Shown one piece after another: positions 24,901 through 34,674 of a DNA stretch of 64,000 bases. The notes under the pieces are model-generated. The model was not told the origin of the DNA. It was given only the letters and a program-made list of their open reading frames with translations, and searched no databases. The stretch spans positions 1-64,000 of the forward strand of contig JAFGCO010000070.1 in the NCBI GenBank assembly GCA_016932575.1, in the 5' to 3' direction. Position numbers and translations under genes: made by a program. The DNA is from a bacterium. GTDB taxonomy: Bacteria; Zhuqueibacterota; QNDG01; JAFGCO01. Position 1 is the stretch's first letter. The number at the start of each line of letters is the position of its first letter.

Positions 24901-26391
24901 ATGATAAGAAAATGGTTGGGTAACGGAATTATTCTCAGCCTTTCGTTTATGGTTTTTTTATGTGCAGGCGGCCTGTTTTTCTGTAACCGTGATGCACCTG
25001 TTCATTCCGGATCCAAAATTCGTCAAGCGATACAGGTTTCGAAAAACAACCGGTATTTTCAGCTTGAAGATGGCTCTCCGTTTTTCTGGATGGGAGATAC
25101 GGGGTGGCTTCTTTTTCAGAAACTTGACAGGAACGAGGCTGAGATTTATCTCGAAAACCGGCGCCGTTATGGTTTTAATATCATTCAGGCCATATTGCTT
25201 CATGATTTGTCTGATGTGAATGTTTATGGAGACTCGGCACTTCACAATAAATGTCTGAGTTTTCCCAATGTCACACCCGGTCATGCCTTTGAAAATAAAG
25301 AGGCGTATGATTACTGGGACCATGTGGACACTTTGATCCGGACCGCCTGTGACAAGGGCATCATGATGGCTCTGGTTCCCGTTTGGGGCAGTGTAGTGAA
25401 AACCGGAAAAGTAACAGTGGATGATGTAAAAACCTACGGTCAATGGCTGGCTGAGCGGTACAGTCATTTTCCCAACTTGATCTGGATTAACGGAGGAGAC
25501 GTACGGGGTGATTTATTTCCTGAAATCTGGCAGATGTTGGGCCAAACCTTGCACAGATACGATTCCATGCATCTGATAACCTATCATCCTTTTGGCCGGA
25601 CACAATCTTCGGCCTGGTTTCATCAGACAGAATGGCTCTGTTTCAATATGTTTCAATCAGGACACAAGCGGTATGATCAGCGACGAAAAACGGACGATTC
25701 TTTAACCTGGAAAGGAGAGGATAACTGGAAATATGTACTTGTGGATCATGCCAGAATTCCATTGAAACCCACGCTTGACGGAGAACCCTCTTACGAGAAT
25801 ATACCACAGGGACTGCATGATCCGCGTGAACCTTTATGGAAGGCCAAAGATGTCCGGCGATATGCTTATTGGTCTGTGTTTGCCGGAGCTGCGGGGCATA
25901 CCTATGGTAACAATGCTGTGATGCAGATGCACAGGCCACAGGATGGATACGGAGATTATAATGTTCGTAATTACTGGTATCATGCCTTAGATGATACGGG
26001 TGCTACACAAATGCGGCATCTGAAAAATCTGTTGCTTTCCAGACCCTATTTTGAACGTGTTTATGATCCGACACTGCTGGTTGAGACGCCTGACAGCGGG
26101 TATAATACCGTTCTGGCAACGCGAGGCCTATCATATGCCTTTTTTTATACCTATACAGGAAGCCGGTTTGATGTCCGGCTCGATAAAATCAGTGGTAAAA
26201 AACTCAAAGTCTGGTGGATGAATCCCAGGACCGGGATTGTCACCTATTGCGGTCAGATTAAAAACAAGGGCGTCCGTTCGTTCAATCCGCGGGGGAAAAA
26301 GGCGGAAGGCAATGACTGGGTGCTGATTCTGGATGATGCAGCAGCCGGATTTTCTGTGCCAGGACAGATGACAATACCATCAGCACGTTGA
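24901..26391 (+). CDS. GH140-like apiosidase (DUF4038 family)
   Basis: 496 residues. The N-terminal segment is hydrophobic with several cysteines (FLCAGGLFFCNRD), perhaps a lipoprotein. The catalytic (beta/alpha)8 barrel carries DUF4038 motifs: FFWMGDTGWLLFQKL, ENRRRYGFNIIQA, NLIWINGGDVRGD and TLDGEPSYENIPQG. In the characterised apiosidase BT1012 the catalytic pair is Asp and Glu; here the Asp of NGGD and the Glu of GEPSYEN are the matching candidates. A C-terminal beta domain (about 405-490; VRLDKISGKKLKVWWMNPRTG) is the usual partner. GH140 removes apiose-linked chains from rhamnogalacturonan II, which hints at RG-II as one substrate. The exact specificity is inferred from family. Confidence 0.82.
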   Translation: MIRKWLGNGIILSLSFMVFLCAGGLFFCNRDAPVHSGSKIRQAIQVSKNNRYFQLEDGSPFFWMGDTGWLLFQKLDRNEAEIYLENRRRYGFNIIQAILLHDLSDVNVYGDSALHNKCLSFPNVTPGHAFENKEAYDYWDHVDTLIRTACDKGIMMALVPVWGSVVKTGKVTVDDVKTYGQWLAERYSHFPNLIWINGGDVRGDLFPEIWQMLGQTLHRYDSMHLITYHPFGRTQSSAWFHQTEWLCFNMFQSGHKRYDQRRKTDDSLTWKGEDNWKYVLVDHARIPLKPTLDGEPSYENIPQGLHDPREPLWKAKDVRRYAYWSVFAGAAGHTYGNNAVMQMHRPQDGYGDYNVRNYWYHALDDTGATQMRHLKNLLLSRPYFERVYDPTLLVETPDSGYNTVLATRGLSYAFFYTYTGSRFDVRLDKISGKKLKVWWMNPRTGIVTYCGQIKNKGVRSFNPRGKKAEGNDWVLILDDAAAGFSVPGQMTIPSAR

Positions 26392-26396
26392 ATATT

Positions 26397-27314
26397 ATGA
26401 CGGACGGGTCATTTTTCGCCATGACAGATCTTTATTATCGGGTTCTCGATTTATTTCGACATACTTATACTGCCCGTATCGTTTCAAGTTTTTTCGAATT
26501 GCTATTGATGGTGGCGCCTTATTTCTGCCTGAGTGTCATCATCAATGTGTGCCTTCGCCGATGGATTTGCAGGAAAAGGCCCTTTCCTCAATACCAAAGC
26601 AGGATTATTTCCATTATTATTGCTGCGGTTGCAGGTTTGGTATCTCCGTTTCCGACCTATATCGCAGTTCCTATGGGTGTCTCGCTTCTGTCACTGGGAA
26701 TCCCTTTTGGGGCCGTGGTCGCGTTCATGATTTCCTCTCCCCTGATGAATCCAGGCATATTTCTTTTAACCCTTTCTCAGCTTGGATGGGAGATTGCTCT
26801 CGCCCGTATTCTGGCTGCCTTTTTCCTTGCTCTGATTGCAGGAATTATTTCTGAAAGGCTCGGGAGCCGCATTGATATTCATAGTAAGGATAAGGATAAG
26901 CGGATGACACCGCAATGTGGACAGTTATACCTTGATATTAGAAATAACTTTTTGTTTTTAGGTAAATATTTCCTGCTGGCGATTTTTCTGAGCGCTCTGG
27001 TTAAAGCCCTGGTGCCTCCTGAACTGATCAGCCGTCTGCTCGGGGGAAGGGGAAGTATGAGTCTTGTGGCAGCTATTGCACTCGGAGTGCCGTTTTACAG
27101 CTGCGGCGGGGCGGCCATTCCGCTTGTTCAGGTGCTCAGTGAGATGGGAATGAATCGTGGTGCGATTCTTGCATTTTTTATTGCGGGACCCTCTACAAAG
27201 CTGGAGACCGTGGTGGTGTATCGTTCTGTAGCGGGAATCCGGTTTTTGTGGTTTTATTTGCTGTACACATTAACAGGCGCAATGATCAGCGGCCTGATAT
27301 TTTTGGCCTTGTGA
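26397..27314 (+). CDS. Putative permease of the UPF0718/DUF318 (ArsP-like) family
   Basis: 305 residues from ATG 26397, five bases after the GH140 stop; TTG 26388 and ATG 26421 are alternatives and none has a good ribosome site. About eight to ten hydrophobic segments are visible. The two family repeats each carry the glycine/proline-rich motifs GLVSPFPTYIAVPMGVSLLSLGIPFG with ISSPLMNPG, and later GVPFYSCGGAAIPLVQ with FFIAGPSTKLE. Members include ArsP, a transporter of trivalent organoarsenicals; others have no known substrate. It is out of place in a pectin locus, although its tight spacing to GH140 suggests co-transcription. The conserved Cys in YSCGGAA is present. The function here is unknown. 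Confidence 0.8.
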   Translation: MTDGSFFAMTDLYYRVLDLFRHTYTARIVSSFFELLLMVAPYFCLSVIINVCLRRWICRKRPFPQYQSRIISIIIAAVAGLVSPFPTYIAVPMGVSLLSLGIPFGAVVAFMISSPLMNPGIFLLTLSQLGWEIALARILAAFFLALIAGIISERLGSRIDIHSKDKDKRMTPQCGQLYLDIRNNFLFLGKYFLLAIFLSALVKALVPPELISRLLGGRGSMSLVAAIALGVPFYSCGGAAIPLVQVLSEMGMNRGAILAFFIAGPSTKLETVVVYRSVAGIRFLWFYLLYTLTGAMISGLIFLAL

Positions 27315-27384
27315 AAATAATAAATAACCTGTTTACAAAACAAATCATTGTTATTGAAAGCGACTTGTTCATTTAAGGAAAAAA

Positions 27385-27429
27385 ATGAGCAATAAAATTG
27401 AGATTGACAACAGGAGCGATTATGCTTAG
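27385..27429 (+). CDS. 14-residue leader-like reading frame
   Basis: ATG 27385 with AAGGA five bases upstream opens a frame of 14 codons (MSNKIEIDNRSDYA) whose stop overlaps the ATG of the DUF362 gene. The distance from ribosome site to start is ideal, which is why I list it. It may couple translation to the next gene or be chance. Confidence 0.25.
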   Translation: MSNKIEIDNRSDYA

Positions 27430-29485
27430 GAAAAAGGTGAACCGCATACTGATTGCAGGGATCATTCTGACAGGCTGGTTCTACTGGGATCTGTCTCAGG
27501 CCGGAAAAAAGGATTGGGGCCTTTATCGGTCTTATAAAATGCTTTCTGAGTTTGATACGGTTACATCGGCAACCACCAAGGTGGCGATTGTCCGATCCGA
27601 TGATCCTGAACTTTCGAGACCGGTTTCAGTGGATTATGAATCAATTGATTATGAACAGATTGAAGCGATGGTTCGGCGCGCCATTGATCTGGCCGGCGGA
27701 TTTGAATGGGTGATCAAACCGGGTGACAAGGTATTGCTGAAACCCAATATTGTCGATCCGGAGCCCTCGGGATGCGGGGAGATTACTGATGTTCGTGTGG
27801 TTAAAGCCCTGATTAAAATCGTCGATGAGATCAGTCCGGGCAAAATGGAAATTATCGTGGGAGAAGGATCCCCCCGCCCTATGGATTATGAAATGAAGTA
27901 TCAATCCAAATTTTCAAGACCATGCTGGGAGACACTCTGGGATGTATCCGGGTATCAGGATTTATTAACCGATCCTTATCTTGAAGGAATCCAATTGCGT
28001 TTATCCAACCTCAATGGCTCTCCGGCAGAAAATCCGTGGCAGGATCTGGTTGAGGTTGAAGTGCCCGGAGGCGGCAGGGCCCGTCCTCAGGGCGGTAAGT
28101 ATTATATTCATAAAGATGTACTGAATGCCGATGTGTTTATTACTGTGCCGGTGATGAAAATTCATGATCCCGGTATTACGGTGGCGCTGAAAAATCAAAT
28201 TGGTCTGGCACCATCCACCATGTACGGATTTTCGAAGACTGCAGGCGTGCCTCAGGACAATTACTGCCACAAACTCATCCATACCAGCGAGGCGCCCTAT
28301 TACTGGACTGATAAGGAGATTGTGGATTTATGTCATCTGGCCCAGATCCGCTTTGCTGTCGTGGATGCCATCGCCTGTCTGGAGCAGCAGAAAACCGCGA
28401 TATGGAGCGGTAGCACCATACGGAATCTTGTGCGTATGAATACCATTGTAGCCGGCGCGGATCCGGTCGCTGTGGACCATGTCTGCACCCGGCTTATGGG
28501 CATGAATCCGGATGATATCGAGCATATCACTCTGGCTGAACGGGTAGGCCTGGGGACCAATAATCCGGAAAACATTCATGTTGTGGGTGCCGACATCGAA
28601 TCCACCATGATAAAATTTATTAAAAATTCGGCGAGCACTGCGGAATTCGGACAAAGCAACCGGATCTGGCTCTTGAGTGAACCGTTTTCCATTGAAGGAA
28701 TTGGGAATCCCATCCAGCATCCGTTTATCTTAACCGAGGCAGACCTGTCGCCCGATGCGGGTAAAAACAACTGGAGCGATCCGGTGTATTTCATCAATGA
28801 CCGGATCGATCTCAGGGATTATTATAACAATCCCGGTCAGGTAGTGAGCTATGCGTTCAGTTATTTTCATGCACCTGCTGATCAGGAAGCCGAGCTCTGG
28901 ATCGGATCTGATGAGGCACTGAAAATTTACATCAACGGTGAAGTTGCCTATGAATATGAAGGCACCCGGACCATGACCAGCATGCAGTTTGTCAACGAGA
29001 AGGTCAAAATCCCTATTAAAGCCGGAATCAACCGGCTGCTGGTGAAATCGCTTCAAAAATACGGACGATATGATTTTTGCCTGAATATCTGTGAGCCAGA
29101 GGCAGATATCCGGTTGGATGGAAACCGAGTATGGGGATTGAAGTTCGGAACCTCTGCTGAAGAACTAACATTCGTCAGTACACCTTTGGCCCACGGTCCT
29201 GTGGTTGAATCATTCCGCCTTCATCAGAACTATCCGAATCCGTTTAACGGAAGTACAACGGTTTCGTTTGGGCTTTCTCATGCCGGGCAGCTTTCCCTGA
29301 AAATCCATGACATGCGCGGCAGGTCCGTCAATGTACTGGCAAACGGTACATTTTCATCTGGTGAACATACGTTGTTATGGGACGGTTGTGATGACGCGGG
29401 TTCGCCGGTTTCCAGCGGTGTCTATTTCAGCGTGCTGCAGGTTGAGGAGCGGACCGTGCAGAATAAAATGATTCTTTTAAAATAA
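27422..29485 (+). CDS. Secreted DUF362 protein with T9SS sorting domain
   Basis: 687 residues from ATG 27422, which has AGGAG five bases upstream. A signal peptide (ILIAGIILTGWFYWDLSQAG) is followed by a DUF362 domain (about 50-420): VLLKPNIVDPEPSGCGEITD, IIVGEGSPR, ADVFITVPVMKIHDPGITVALKNQIG and ADPVAVDHVCTRLMG. Next comes a PA14-like or beta-sandwich segment (about 450-575; EAELWIGSDEALKIYINGEV). The tail is a T9SS domain (NYPNPFNGSTTV, SSGVYFSVLQV, NKMILLK). DUF362 proteins are poorly understood, often cytoplasmic and near iron-sulfur domains; no ferredoxin cysteines are seen here. The function in pectin use is unknown. Confidence 0.83.
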   Translation: MLRKKVNRILIAGIILTGWFYWDLSQAGKKDWGLYRSYKMLSEFDTVTSATTKVAIVRSDDPELSRPVSVDYESIDYEQIEAMVRRAIDLAGGFEWVIKPGDKVLLKPNIVDPEPSGCGEITDVRVVKALIKIVDEISPGKMEIIVGEGSPRPMDYEMKYQSKFSRPCWETLWDVSGYQDLLTDPYLEGIQLRLSNLNGSPAENPWQDLVEVEVPGGGRARPQGGKYYIHKDVLNADVFITVPVMKIHDPGITVALKNQIGLAPSTMYGFSKTAGVPQDNYCHKLIHTSEAPYYWTDKEIVDLCHLAQIRFAVVDAIACLEQQKTAIWSGSTIRNLVRMNTIVAGADPVAVDHVCTRLMGMNPDDIEHITLAERVGLGTNNPENIHVVGADIESTMIKFIKNSASTAEFGQSNRIWLLSEPFSIEGIGNPIQHPFILTEADLSPDAGKNNWSDPVYFINDRIDLRDYYNNPGQVVSYAFSYFHAPADQEAELWIGSDEALKIYINGEVAYEYEGTRTMTSMQFVNEKVKIPIKAGINRLLVKSLQKYGRYDFCLNICEPEADIRLDGNRVWGLKFGTSAEELTFVSTPLAHGPVVESFRLHQNYPNPFNGSTTVSFGLSHAGQLSLKIHDMRGRSVNVLANGTFSSGEHTLLWDGCDDAGSPVSSGVYFSVLQVEERTVQNKMILLK

Positions 29486-29622
29486 TCCGGTGTTATATAT
29501 TGATGTGTTTATTTTCTTTCATTAAAGTCGGATTCCCTGGTTATGAATCCTCTTCAAAATATCAATAAAACGTGAAAATCCGATATAGATCACACATGCG
29601 TTTTGGACGGAGGGAAATCTTT

Positions 29623-32502
29623 GTGAAACCTTTCAGTGTAGCCATGTGCATACTGACGGCCGGCTTCAGGTTAATGCCCGCTCAGGTCACGCCGGCCTTT
29701 GTCCTGTATTCCCCTGAAGAAAAACCGGTTATCACCATAGACAGCTCTGAAGCAGCGCTGATCGGAATATCCGCGCGGCTGCTGGCAAAAGACATAGAAT
29801 GTGTCACCGGTTTTCTGCCTGATGTTCAATCCACGCAATCTGAACCGGCCGCAACAGGGCCCGTGATTATTATTGGCACCCTGAAGAGCAAAGCCATTCG
29901 GGGAATGACAGAGAATCAGAGGGCCATGCTTTGTAATCAATGGGAAGTGTATGGTTTTTTCTTTCTGCAAAATCTGTCCGGCCGCTATAATACACTGATT
30001 ATTTGCGGAAGCGATGCCAGAGGCGCGGCATATGGTGTATTTAGCCTCTGCGAAAAGATCGGCGTGTCTCCGTGGATGTGGTGGGCGGACGTGCAACCCG
30101 AATCCCGGGATACATTGGCCTTGCCGGCCAGAAATTTTACTTCAAGACGGCCTTCCGTGAAATACCGGGGTATTTTTCTCAACGATGAAGACTGGGGATT
30201 GCAGCCCTGGGCTGCGAGGACATTTGAACCGGAGACAGGAGATATCGGTCCAAAAACCTATGCTAAAATTTTTGAACTTTTGTTGCGGTTAAAAGCCAAT
30301 TTTATCTGGCCGGCGATGCATTCATGTACACGGGCATTTTCCCATTATCCTGAAAACTGGGAAATGGCAAAGGAGTATCAGATCGTTATTGGCAGCAGCC
30401 ATGCGGAACCCATGTTGAGAAACAATGTGGATGAGTGGAATTCAAAAGGACACGGGGAATTTAATTATCAAACCAATCATGAGGGGGTATATAGTTACTG
30501 GGAAGACCGTGTCAGGGAGTGCAGGGACCAGGAGGCGGTGTATACGGTGGGTATGCGCGGAATTCATGACAGCGGCATGGAGGGATTTGATCATGTGGAT
30601 TCAAGGGTTGAAGCATTGCATCAAATCATTATGGATCAAAGACGCATCCTGTCCGAGAATATCGATCCGGATATAACGGCCATTCCCCAGGCATTTACCC
30701 CCTATAAAGAAGTGCTGGACATTTATGATCACGGCCTTGAAGTTCCAGAAGACATCACCATTGTCTGGACGGATGATAACTACGGCTATATCCGCCGTCT
30801 GAACCGGCCTGAAGAAATGCAGCGGCCCGGAGGATCAGGTGTTTACTATCATCTTTCCTACTGGGGCAGACCCCATGATTATCTCTGGCTGAGCAGCACA
30901 CATCCGGTTTTAGTCTGGGAGGAAATGTATAAAGCCTTTCTGTTTAACGCCAGAAAAATATGGGTTGCCAATGTGGGTGATATCAAACCTGCAGAATACA
31001 ATATACAGCTGTTTCTGGATATGGCGTATGATATAAAGGCGTTTACCCATCCCCGGGATATATGGGATCATCATAAAAAATGGGCAGAGACCATAGCTCC
31101 CGGATGGGGCGATGAAATCACGAAGATTTTTCATGACTACTATCATCTCTGTTTTGAGAGAAGACCGGAATTTATGGGATGGAATCAGGTGGAGTATAAA
31201 ACCGTCATCTCTCGATCAGAGTATGAACATTGGTTTTATGGTGATGAAGCACAAAAGAGACTGGATGCTTTTCAGTCCCTGCTAATTCGTGTGAATTTAA
31301 TGAAACGTCGGATTCCACAGGAAAGGCGGGATGCCTTTTTTGAACTGGTCGAATATCCGGTGAAATGTGCTGCCTGGATGAACATCAAATTTCTGTGTCT
31401 TGAAAAAGCCTATCTTTATGCCAGGCAGGGCCGAGCTTCAGCCAGTGAGATGGCAGTCAAAGCCAGGGCCGCCTATGACAGTATCTTTTATTATACCCAT
31501 TATTATAATCATGATTTGGCAAAGGGGAAGTGGAAAGGTATGATGTCGATGCAACCGAGAAATCTGCCGGTTTTTGAAATGCCGTTGCTGCCCTCCTGGG
31601 AAATACCCGATAAAAAAGATTTTGCTATCTGCCATGAGGGATTTACCAATGAGGCTTACCTGAATAATAAGGACTGGCCGCTTCCTGATTTTACTTACGG
31701 GCTGAATGACAGTGCCTTTATCGATGTCTATCTCAAGGGAAAACGTACTGTCGAATGGACCGCTGCTGTTTCAAAGCCATGGATCCGGCTTTCCATGCGG
31801 AACGGGAAACTTGAGAATACAATGGGGCGACGTGAAGTGCGTCTTTGGGTCACAATTGACTGGAAGCATGTGCCGGATACTCCAATCAATCAGGGTGTGG
31901 TCACGATTTCGGAGTATAATAAAATTTATCATGTATTGGTATCTGCTCACCGTATTCCGGAATATGGGATTCCATTGAAAATGCAATATTATGAGTTAAA
32001 CGATGTGGTTTCCATATGGGCTGAGCATTGTCAGCGTCTGAGTCCCGAGGGCTGGTTGATTCTCCCGGGATTGGGTTACACCGGAAATGTACTGGCTGTG
32101 GACAATCAAATGATTGATGAGGCGCAGAAATTAATTGCTCCTTTGGTTGCTGAATACGATTTTTTTTCAAAAAACAGCGGAAAATGCTGTGTTCGGATCC
32201 ATTGTCTCCCTGTTCACCCGCTGAATTCCATTCATGAGCTGAGACTGTCTGTCCGAATAGATACTCTTGATAAAACCATGCTTAATTATAAAACCATTGG
32301 GCGCAGTGAACAATGGAAAAAAAATGTGTTGAGCAACGATTATCCGTTAACGGCCGATTTTATTTTGCCGGCATCCGGACATCACACCCTCAGGATTCGG
32401 GCCCTGGATCCCTGTATTTTAATTGACAGGATTGAAATTGATTTCGGAAAAGTAAAAAAAAGCTACCTCGCAATTCCGGAAACAGGTTATGGTCTTCAAT
32501 AA
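29623..32502 (+). CDS. GH115 alpha-glucuronidase-type enzyme
   Basis: 959 residues from GTG 29623, chosen because GGAGGG lies eight bases upstream and a clean signal peptide (KPFSVAMCILTAGFRLMPAQ) follows; an in-frame GTG at 29572 would add 17 residues. The N-terminal segment has the family's VIIIGTLKSKAI strand. The central barrel shows KYRGIFLNDEDWGLQPW, LLRLKANFIWPAMH, VWTDDNYGYIRRLNRPEE and YHLSYWGRPHDYLWLSS, which are strongly typical. The C-terminal part (about 780-950; VVSIWAEHCQRL, GWLILPGLGYTG) is the GH115_C domain. The family removes alpha-1,2-linked glucuronate or its 4-O-methyl form from xylan or arabinogalactan side chains. No sorting domain; probably periplasmic. Confidence 0.92.
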   Translation: MKPFSVAMCILTAGFRLMPAQVTPAFVLYSPEEKPVITIDSSEAALIGISARLLAKDIECVTGFLPDVQSTQSEPAATGPVIIIGTLKSKAIRGMTENQRAMLCNQWEVYGFFFLQNLSGRYNTLIICGSDARGAAYGVFSLCEKIGVSPWMWWADVQPESRDTLALPARNFTSRRPSVKYRGIFLNDEDWGLQPWAARTFEPETGDIGPKTYAKIFELLLRLKANFIWPAMHSCTRAFSHYPENWEMAKEYQIVIGSSHAEPMLRNNVDEWNSKGHGEFNYQTNHEGVYSYWEDRVRECRDQEAVYTVGMRGIHDSGMEGFDHVDSRVEALHQIIMDQRRILSENIDPDITAIPQAFTPYKEVLDIYDHGLEVPEDITIVWTDDNYGYIRRLNRPEEMQRPGGSGVYYHLSYWGRPHDYLWLSSTHPVLVWEEMYKAFLFNARKIWVANVGDIKPAEYNIQLFLDMAYDIKAFTHPRDIWDHHKKWAETIAPGWGDEITKIFHDYYHLCFERRPEFMGWNQVEYKTVISRSEYEHWFYGDEAQKRLDAFQSLLIRVNLMKRRIPQERRDAFFELVEYPVKCAAWMNIKFLCLEKAYLYARQGRASASEMAVKARAAYDSIFYYTHYYNHDLAKGKWKGMMSMQPRNLPVFEMPLLPSWEIPDKKDFAICHEGFTNEAYLNNKDWPLPDFTYGLNDSAFIDVYLKGKRTVEWTAAVSKPWIRLSMRNGKLENTMGRREVRLWVTIDWKHVPDTPINQGVVTISEYNKIYHVLVSAHRIPEYGIPLKMQYYELNDVVSIWAEHCQRLSPEGWLILPGLGYTGNVLAVDNQMIDEAQKLIAPLVAEYDFFSKNSGKCCVRIHCLPVHPLNSIHELRLSVRIDTLDKTMLNYKTIGRSEQWKKNVLSNDYPLTADFILPASGHHTLRIRALDPCILIDRIEIDFGKVKKSYLAIPETGYGLQ

Positions 32503-32613
32503 AGCATGGTAAAAAAGTATAAATAATGTTGCAGATTATCCATTGATTTAGTATTAAATAGGTTTTGATTTTTATCAAAGTATCCTGTTCATTTGATTCA
32601 TGAGGGGATTATT

Positions 32614-34593
32614 ATGAATAAATTGAAATGCGAACGCGGATGCGTGGTGTATCCGGGGATTTTATTATTACTTATTTTATCATGCCGTCCCGAGGAAGCC
32701 ATCGATCCAGAGGCTGACTATCCGATTCAGCCTGTCTCATTTACACAGGTACAATTAACAGATCATTTCTGGCAGAAGCGTATTAAAACCAATCGTGAAA
32801 TTACCATTCCCTTTGGATTCAATAAGTGTGAAGAAGAAGGACGAATCCGGAACTTTGCCAAAGCCGCCGGTCTCATGGAGGGAGATTATGAAGGTAAAAT
32901 GCCTTTTGATGATACAGATGTTTATAAAATTATAGAAGGCGCATCCTATGCTTTAAATACCCATCCGGATCAGGAGCTGGAAGCTTATATTGATTCTATT
33001 ATTGAAAAAATTGCCGCTGCTCAGGAGGATGACGGTTATTTGTGCACCTGGAAGATCCTGAATCCGGATGCCGCGCCAGCACCCTGGGTTAATCCCGGAC
33101 CCCGGTGGCATCATCTGGGTGCCAGCCATGAACTTTATAATGCCGGGCATTTATATGAAGCGGCCTATGCTCATGTACAGGCTACCGGAAAACATTCCCT
33201 GCTGGATGTCACATTGAAAAACGCGAATTTGATTGCACAGACATTCGGACCCGGTAAAATTATGATTCCTCCGGGCCATCAGATTATTGAGACTGGTCTT
33301 GTGAAACTCTACCGGATGACCGCGGACCGGACCTACCTTGATCTGGCCAGATTTTTTCTGGATCAGCGGGGAAATGCCGCCGGCCACACACTCTATGGCC
33401 CTTACAGCCAGGATCATCTGCCGGTCACAGAGCAAAAAGAAGCGGTAGGACACGCGGTCAGGGCGGTCTATATGTATGCGGGCATGGCTGATATCGCGGC
33501 AATGATGCAGGACTCGGCTTATCTTAAAGCCGTAGACCGTTTATGGGAAAACGTGGTCAATAAAAAACTTTATATTACAGGCGGAATCGGCGCCAGACAT
33601 AAGGGTGAATCCTTTGGCAGCAATTACGAACTGCCGAATTTGACATCATACAATGAAACCTGTGCTGCCATCGGAAATATTTACTGGAACCACCGGATGT
33701 TTTTATTACACGGCGATGCGAAGTATATCGACGTTCTGGAGCGGACCCTTTATAATGGCATGATTTCCGGCGTCAGCATGAGCGGCGATCTGTTTTTTTA
33801 TCCCAACTGTCTGGAATCTGACGGAAAATATCTCTTCAATCACGGTCGGGCCACCCGGCAGCCCTGGTTTGACTGCTCCTGCTGTCCCACCAATGTGACG
33901 CGGTTTATACCGTCGGTTCCCGGATATTTATATGCACACTGCGGTGACACCTTATATGTGAATTTATTTGTATCCAGTAATGCGCACATTGAAATGGATG
34001 CAGCAAGCCTGGACATGACACAGAAGACCCAATATCCGTGGGATGGAAAAGTCATATTGACAGTGACTCCCCGGAAACAGAAGAAATTTACAGTCAAAAT
34101 CCGGATTCCCGGATGGGCGGCCGGCCGGCCGCTTCCCGGAGACCTTTATCATTATGCGAATGTGTCAAGCGAAACCACCAGTTTAAAGGTGAATGGCGAG
34201 CCGATTCCAATTCTCATCAACAGAGGATTCGCGGCAGTCGAACGGGAATGGAAAAAGGGAGATGTGATTGAGCTTGAATTCCCCATGCCGGTTCGGCGTG
34301 TGATTGCTCATGAAAAGGTGAAAACCAATCGAAATAAAGTGGCACTGGTCAGAGGTCCCCTTGTCTATTGCGCCGAATGGCCGGATCATGAAGGCCATGT
34401 GCTTAACTTGGCGATTCCTGATTCATCCGTGCTTCAGGTGGAACATCGGCCCGATTTTTTGGGGGGAATCGATGTCATTCGTGGCCGGATTGACGATCGG
34501 TTCGGTAAAGAGACAACATTGTCGGCCATTCCCTATTATGCCTGGTCTCATCGGGGGCCGGGGGAGATGGAGGTCTGGATAAACAGACAATAA
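32614..34593 (+). CDS. GH127 beta-L-arabinofuranosidase-type lipoprotein
   Basis: 659 residues from ATG 32614, seven bases after GAGGGG. The lipobox (LLLILSC with Cys after Ser) indicates a lipid-anchored protein. The (alpha/alpha)6 core has typical DUF1680 motifs: TDHFWQKRIKTNREITIPF, DTDVYKIIEGASYAL, HELYNAGHLYEAAYAH and YITGGIGARHKGESFG. The Glu of SYNETC is the expected acid/base. The cysteine cluster CSCC (residues 421-424) is the zinc-binding and nucleophile site known from HypBA1, with NCLE upstream as a further ligand candidate. A C-terminal beta domain follows (VKIRIPGWA, ALVRGPLVYCAE). It releases terminal beta-L-arabinofuranose, as found on RG-II or hydroxyproline-linked arabinans. 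Confidence 0.9.
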   Translation: MNKLKCERGCVVYPGILLLLILSCRPEEAIDPEADYPIQPVSFTQVQLTDHFWQKRIKTNREITIPFGFNKCEEEGRIRNFAKAAGLMEGDYEGKMPFDDTDVYKIIEGASYALNTHPDQELEAYIDSIIEKIAAAQEDDGYLCTWKILNPDAAPAPWVNPGPRWHHLGASHELYNAGHLYEAAYAHVQATGKHSLLDVTLKNANLIAQTFGPGKIMIPPGHQIIETGLVKLYRMTADRTYLDLARFFLDQRGNAAGHTLYGPYSQDHLPVTEQKEAVGHAVRAVYMYAGMADIAAMMQDSAYLKAVDRLWENVVNKKLYITGGIGARHKGESFGSNYELPNLTSYNETCAAIGNIYWNHRMFLLHGDAKYIDVLERTLYNGMISGVSMSGDLFFYPNCLESDGKYLFNHGRATRQPWFDCSCCPTNVTRFIPSVPGYLYAHCGDTLYVNLFVSSNAHIEMDAASLDMTQKTQYPWDGKVILTVTPRKQKKFTVKIRIPGWAAGRPLPGDLYHYANVSSETTSLKVNGEPIPILINRGFAAVEREWKKGDVIELEFPMPVRRVIAHEKVKTNRNKVALVRGPLVYCAEWPDHEGHVLNLAIPDSSVLQVEHRPDFLGGIDVIRGRIDDRFGKETTLSAIPYYAWSHRGPGEMEVWINRQ

Positions 34594-34674
34594 AAATCGA
34601 ATGCTCAGCAGAAGTTATGCGCACCGAATGAAACGGGAGGATATCGTACTTCAATCACGAAAGGCAGGAATCAA

